From Reticulitermes lucifugus (taxonomy: Eukaryota; Arthropoda; Insecta; Blattodea; Rhinotermitidae), in assembly GCA_026260175.1 (NCBI GenBank), contig JAKCWW010007280.1:4440-28566 (forward strand): 24,127 nucleotides of DNA, in the 5' to 3' direction. A program made the position numbers and the translations under genes. Positions within the stretch are counted from its first letter, which is position 1. Each line of letters starts with the position of its first letter. The notes beneath the pieces are model-generated. The model was not told the origin of the DNA and ran no database searches. It saw only the letters and a program-made list of their open reading frames with translations. Positions 19,890 to 24,127 of the stretch are shown piece by piece.

Positions 19890-20095
19890 ATCTGATTGGT
19901 GAGTACCATGGTTTCGGTCAGAACATGCTGCCTCCATCTTCCAACTGCATGTGAAGACAGACCCAGAATCCTCCACAAAAACATTCATAACCATGTACCG
20001 GACTACGCGGTGTCCTAACCCAGACTGCAATATGAATCCTCATCACTGTGAGCACCTCAAATCCTGTACCAACAAACATAAAGAACAAGTGAAGC
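19890..20095 (+). repeat. Degraded interspersed repeat
   Basis: The plus-strand translation reads FITMYRTTRCPNPDCNMNPH followed by HCEHLKS. It resembles the RTTRxxNPEDxxLxxHRRENLKS peptide that I recall being predicted from an abundant insect repeat. It is not expected to be a gene. The family name is not known to me. Confidence 0.4.
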
Positions 20096-20844
20096 ATGGA
20101 TGGAAATGTGACATTGGGAAAACTGATTTACAGGAAGTGCAGTATGTTTTTTAAAGACACCGTATTTAATACCACATTCTGTTTCCACCAACTGTATACA
20201 CTTTTCTCACAGTTTCCATCTGGAACAAACAGAGGAAATGAGATCTGGAACACTTCCTGGTTACAGACATTATCAGTATAAATACACATGTTAGGGTCAG
20301 AACCACACACGGTGAATTTCAAAGTTACATTAAAATGACATCACAAGGACAATCATACACTCAAAACTACTCACAATGTTAAACGTTCTTGAAGTATAAA
20401 CAATTGCCTCCATTATACACAATTGTCACCAAATATATGTGCCACAACTATGATTACATAAATAAAAAACTACATTCATAATGGTAAAATTTTCTTCACA
20501 GTACACACAACACTAATACACTAAATTTGTAGCACTTCCCAGTGTTACACAACAATCAACACACAAAACAACACAAAATGTGATATAAAATACAAGTTCA
20601 AAAAGCAGAGTACATGAACATAAAACAGAATATGTGATATTGTACAGATCATGAAGAATGTTAATTGAGGTTCTGTATGTCACACTTATAAAGGTAAATG
20701 ACGATATAAAATGAAGTTGAATTATTTCACACACCCCATAGTACACTAATCCAATTTGTCTCATCCTTGCAGTTTCTACATTCATTGCTCAGGAAAGTTC
20801 AACTTTACCTTATCAACAGCATTTCTCCAGTTAAAAGTGCTTAC

Positions 20845-20964
20845 TTGTACAGCTAAGTCGGCAATCAAAAACCTTAGCACAGTCAGGAGAGCATGTGACA
20901 CCACTGAAGCTGCCAATTTCCTTGACAAACACAACTGCTGACACACATGTGCTTTCCACTTTAC
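20845..20964 (-). other. Orphan exon-like segment, 40 codons, unassigned
   Basis: The minus strand has an acceptor TTAATTGCAG|GTAAAG and a donor GTACAA|GTAAGC bounding exactly 120 nt open in phase 0. The translation starts VKWKAHVCQQLCLSRKLAAS and continues with hydrophobic SHALLTVLRFLIADLAVQ. No partner exon could be joined on either side and I do not recognise the peptide, so it may be chance. Confidence 0.2.
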
Positions 20965-22615
20965 CTGCAATTAATGTTAGAATGATATAAATTCCCTTCA
21001 CAATTGAGTATGATATGAAAGAAAACAATACAAAACAAACCACTGAAACATATAATACCATTGCTGATAATATTACGTGTGATTTGCCTTCACAGCACAA
21101 GGCCCTTACCTACTGTGACTAGAATGCTGATAACTACTTATAACTTGCGCAGTGAAGCTCACTTTCATCATAATCTGTCAACCAGGGTTCAAGTGTCTGT
21201 GCATCACATTGGGCAGCAGGTGATAAAGCACATTCTTTTGCCAATTTCATATAGCTTCAATATGTTCTCTCATTTAGCATTTGCTTGCTGTTTATTGTAA
21301 TCCCACACCCAAGATTCAGTGCACTGCCAGGCATGACCAGTCCCTCTGCCCACAGCTGGGCCCTGTGTAAAATTGAAACCACAAAATACAGCAGTAAACC
21401 TGTCATTCATATTGTTAATGTCCTATGTTTACATTTTCAATCCAAGGTGAACTCCACTGGCGATACATATTATTCAAAGTGTACAATGTGGGTCACAAGA
21501 TATTGGTCAACTGTTGATTATTTCTTCTCACTTCAACATAAGAGGGCTGAAAAAACCTTGAAGACAAGTGAATTTGGAAGTTACAACACAACTTAAAAAT
21601 ATGCGATGTGAAAATTAATGTATGATCTGTGCAACATACACAGCTGATACAAGTTACTCTTATGTGATACATGTTCATTTCACAAGAGAATACTTTATGG
21701 ACAATGAGATATTCTGTCACAATGTGAACATCAATAACCAAGGAGACATACAGTACTTTCTGCTGAGAATTCTTACAAAAGCTGAAGAATTTCAAATGGT
21801 CATACACACTGCTTTTGTAAAACCCTCCGGCATAGCAGACCTTAATTCTAATGGCAATATTACCAAAGACAATAGGACCTTAGTAAATGAAATGATCACT
21901 ACTGACCAACAATTATCTTCACACACTTGCCCCTTCAATCAGACTAATCATATAGCACATATCATCAATACCAAAACATTATTATTATTACTAAATACAA
22001 CTTTCATAATTTTTCAATAATGATAACGTCCTTTTACGTTGTTTTAACAGTACACTAGAACCGCCTTAATATTTCAGACATTTCCCTGCACCAAAATCTT
22101 AAATGTACTCCAAACGAAATATGCTAATAATGAAAAAAAAAGTGATCATCTTTCATCTTCGTCATAAGGTTGCACAATAAGCCTTACGGCTGCGGTGCGT
22201 CCGTAGCATCTGCTGCGGGGCTCTTCACCACCACCACCACCAAAAAAAAAACCATATCCAGCTACCATCATGTCACAGAACTTGCCGGCAAAAGTGTCTT
22301 ACCCTTCCATCTATGCGATGATACGCACAATCATTGAGTGCCGGCTACTAGTAACGCACGTAGCCGCCGCTTCTGTCGCCTCAAGACCATGTTTCCAGGA
22401 TTTCGCTAAACTTTCACCGGTTGCTCGAAATGTCGTAAATAAGAACGAGTTTAGTATCACAGCGTAGCAAGTATGTCGTGCGAAGAGGAAACTAGGCGTC
22501 TTTAGCGACATCTTTTGGTGCGACGTAGTTTGCACTTCGCATTTTTGACTACAGATGGTAAAAGTGCAGTCAACCAAAGCAAAGGTTCGCATTGATTTCG
22601 GCAGGTAATGTATTT

Positions 22616-22876
22616 CTAATGGGATGTTGTGGGACTGAACGGTCCGGGGATCGAATCCTGATGGGTGCGAGATATTCCGCACCCGTCCAGACCGGCCCTG
22701 GTGCCTGCCCAGCCTCCTGTACAATGGGTACCGCGTTATTTCCGGGGGTAAAGCGGCCGGGGCATGGCGTTCACCACCCACCACCATCTAGCGCCGAGGT
22801 TAAGGAAAGAGTAGAGCTATACCTTTACTCCCCCACTGGGCCTTCATGGCCTGTTCTAGGGGGAAATTTACCTTTA
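22616..22876 (+). mobile_element. GC-rich tRNA-related SINE
   Basis: It stands out by high GC in AT-rich surroundings. A B-box-like GGATCGAATCC lies at 22648-22658. The 3' part includes CTTTACTCCCCCACTGGGCC and TTCATGGCCTGT, which I recall as the end of a widespread arthropod SINE. The antisense frame reads RYPLYRRLGRHQGRSGRVRN, a peptide often mis-annotated as protein in insect genomes. It ends about 250 bp upstream of the THAP gene start. Confidence 0.7.
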
Positions 22877-23126
22877 TGTTGTGGGCGTTCGGTATGTAAG
22901 CGTCATAATACACCCGTCAGCCCCGAGTGCTTTGTTGTATAATCAGCAGGTTCTAAGAGGTTAGATAATGTTATCGTTATGTAATAAGGATAAAGATTGT
23001 GTTTATTTATAATTGTTGTTCTAAAATCATATAATCTTGCAAGTTTCTGGACATCATTGTCTCTGAATAATTTAAAGTATTTTGCTGATAATATTTAATG
23101 AATAGTGACATTTGTCAAGGTAAGGT

Positions 23127-23221
23127 ATGAGTCAAAAGCAGTACAGCTGCATGAAAGACTGCGAAGGAAGTATTAGAAATGAAAGTGTAAAATTCTTCAT
23201 GTTTCCAAGGGATCCTGTAGG
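23127..23221 (+). CDS. THAP-domain protein, exon 1 (residues 1-31 plus two bases)
   Basis: It encodes MSQKQYSCMKDCEGSIRNES, then VKFFMFPRDPV. THAP domains are C2CH zinc-coordinating DNA-binding modules shared by cellular regulators and P-element transposases. The first zinc pair is Cys8 and Cys12 (C-x3-C), and the conserved F-x-FP block is at about residues 24-27. The start ATG has an in-frame TAA two codons upstream (23121-23123), so the start is firm for this exon. The donor is TAGG|GTAAGT. Confidence 0.8.
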
Positions 23222-23601
23222 GTAAGTGTGATGACTTACGTTAATGCTTTGCGAAGACTGCAGCTCTCTGGTCATAGAACAAACAGTATCATTTAATGGG
23301 TCCTATGCACCAAAATATGCATATTGTTTATTCAGAATTAAATGAAAGTGTACAGTTATTTGATATTGTTCTTTTAAATCTGTGAATACCTAATGACTGA
23401 TTCATTAATCTCCGTTGCTGTATATAATTTCTTTCGGCGAATTGAGAAGAGAGTGTGTGTAGTTGACTACATACACTGCAGTCAACATGGTTCACTACCA
23501 GTAATTTGAATCACAATTCAACTAGCATTGTAAATATAAGCTAGGACTTGTGCCAATGAATGACACTGTAATTATATTTTGTGCTCTTTTTTTTTATACA
23601 G

Positions 23602-23779
23602 GGCTCAGATGTGGGCAGAGATTCTGAGTGTGTCGTGCAGTGCACAGACTCTAAGCATGCTGAGCCAAAAGGTTGTGTGCAGCCAGCACTTTTCAGAGGC
23701 TGATTTTATGTCTCCTGACTTTATACGTCTGAACAGAATGATAATTCCTACTTTCTGTGCATCCTCACACTCACATTGA
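23602..23779 (+). CDS. THAP-domain protein, exon 2 (to stop), total about 90 residues
   Basis: The acceptor is a T-rich tract followed by ATACAG at 23600-23601, and phase agrees with exon 1. It encodes GAQMWAEILSVSCSAQTLSM, LSQKVVCSQHFSEADFM and the end RLNRMIIPTFCASSHSH. The second zinc pair is Cys58 and His61 (CSQH), spaced 45 residues from Cys12, within the usual THAP range. The conserved tryptophan is W36, and MIIPTF stands where the family has AVPTIF. The reading frame stops right after the domain, so the predicted product is a bare THAP domain with no coiled coil or transposase region. It could be a short regulator, an unrecognised alternative splice form or a remnant of a transposase gene. 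Confidence 0.75.
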
Positions 23780-24127
23780 GCACCACAACCCATAGAACCT
23801 ACCTTCTTACTTAGAGCCAGTTGAATTGTATGTGAAAGATTCTATAAAGAATGGTGTTGACTTCGAATGGATTAGGATAGCTGGTGGTTCTCTTCACTAC
23901 CAAGGAATAGAGGATGGAATTGTGAGATGTGTCACAAGGATTTCAATTCCTTGGTGGTGTAAGCAAAATAACCAGTCAATGAAGGAAGCCTAAATTGAGT
24001 GCTGCATGTTATGCAGTTAGGATGATGTACCACATTATGTTGTATTGTATTGTATTGTATTTACTACACATTCCAGCACATCCATACAAGGCAAAAGCCA
24101 TTGGATACAGAACTTGTCACACAACAT
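23780..24127. other. Sequence downstream of THAP stop
   Basis: It contains a 65-codon open frame without a start at 23796-23993 (TAA at 23991), including YVKDSIKNGVDFEWIRIAGG, and a (TGTAT)n run at 24041-24060. The open frame could not be joined to the THAP exons: the nearest acceptor (23814) combined with the only late donor creates a stop. It is possibly 3' UTR. Confidence 0.4.
24041..24063. repeat. (TGTAT)n microsatellite
   Basis: Four perfect TGTAT units occur near the right edge. Confidence 0.9.

Larger units (their letters stand above)
18635..23126. other. Intergenic region between SCYL1 and the THAP gene
   Basis: This 4.5 kb stretch separates two divergently transcribed genes. The first few hundred bases must contain the SCYL1 5' UTR and promoter, but no TATA box or other core element can be assigned with confidence. 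It also contains a large hairpin (19570-19774), a degraded repeat (19890-20095), an orphan exon-like segment (20845-20964) and a SINE (22616-22876). Open frames of up to 132 codons (plus, 21622-22020) show no recognisable domain. Confidence 0.6.

Noticed and set aside
21622..22020. 132-codon plus-strand open frame
   Set aside because: It has no recognisable domain, AT-driven composition and no supporting splice structure; the length is achievable by chance over 24 kb and six frames.
22311..22787. 158-codon minus-strand open frame
   Set aside because: Much of it is the antisense reading of the SINE at 22616-22876, a known source of spurious insect protein predictions.
23796..23993. Possible third THAP exon
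   Set aside because: The frame is open but has no start. Its only nearby acceptor joined to the late GT in exon 2 gives an immediate stop, and no other compatible donor was found.

Overview
The window looks like arthropod, probably insect, nuclear DNA. It is AT-rich, full of small exons separated by GT...AG introns, and littered with decayed LINEs, tRNA-derived SINEs, foldback repeats and microsatellites. The repeat style (an RTE/CR1-like LINE with a (TTAG)n tail and SINEs whose antisense reading resembles peptides seen in cockroach and termite annotations) suggests Blattodea. That placement is recollection of repeat style, not a search result. Five single n calls near 1228-1275 show it is draft assembly.

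The main gene is SCYL1 (N-terminal kinase-like protein; yata in Drosophila) on the minus strand. I could thread 13 coding exons from the start codon at 18634 to 205. Every junction has GT/AG borders and phases that agree, giving about 653 residues: a pseudokinase domain, a HEAT-repeat region and an acidic linker. The last 100-150 or so residues (basic coiled coil and COPI-binding tail in known members) should lie left of base 1. Intron 1 (6.2 kb), intron 4 (3.4 kb) and intron 12 (3.0 kb) are bloated with repeats; other introns are as short as 73 bp.

Layout from left to right: 1-204 intron 13, possibly entering the next exon; 205-8231 exons 13 to 5, with a pogo/Tigger-like relic (1216-1608) in intron 12 and foldback repeats in intron 7; 8430-9885 a dead LINE antisense to SCYL1 in intron 4; 11607-12301 exons 4 to 2; 12302-18520 intron 1 with a 51-bp tandem duplication, a second LINE relic, a hammerhead-like hairpin and a tRNA-derived SINE; 18521-18634 exon 1. 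The SCYL1 upstream region (18635 onward) carries a striking 205-bp hairpin and more repeats. At 22616-22876 lies a second SINE, followed by a small plus-strand THAP-domain gene (two coding exons, 90 residues, 23127-23779) divergent from SCYL1.

No rRNA, tRNA gene, CRISPR, operon or bacterial-type feature was seen. SCYL1 acts in Golgi/COPI trafficking, and the THAP protein, if functional, would bind DNA; nothing in the sequence links them beyond adjacency. I found no clear novel system. The best leads are the long hairpin, the hammerhead-like motifs, the THAP-only gene and an orphan exon-like segment at 20845-20964.
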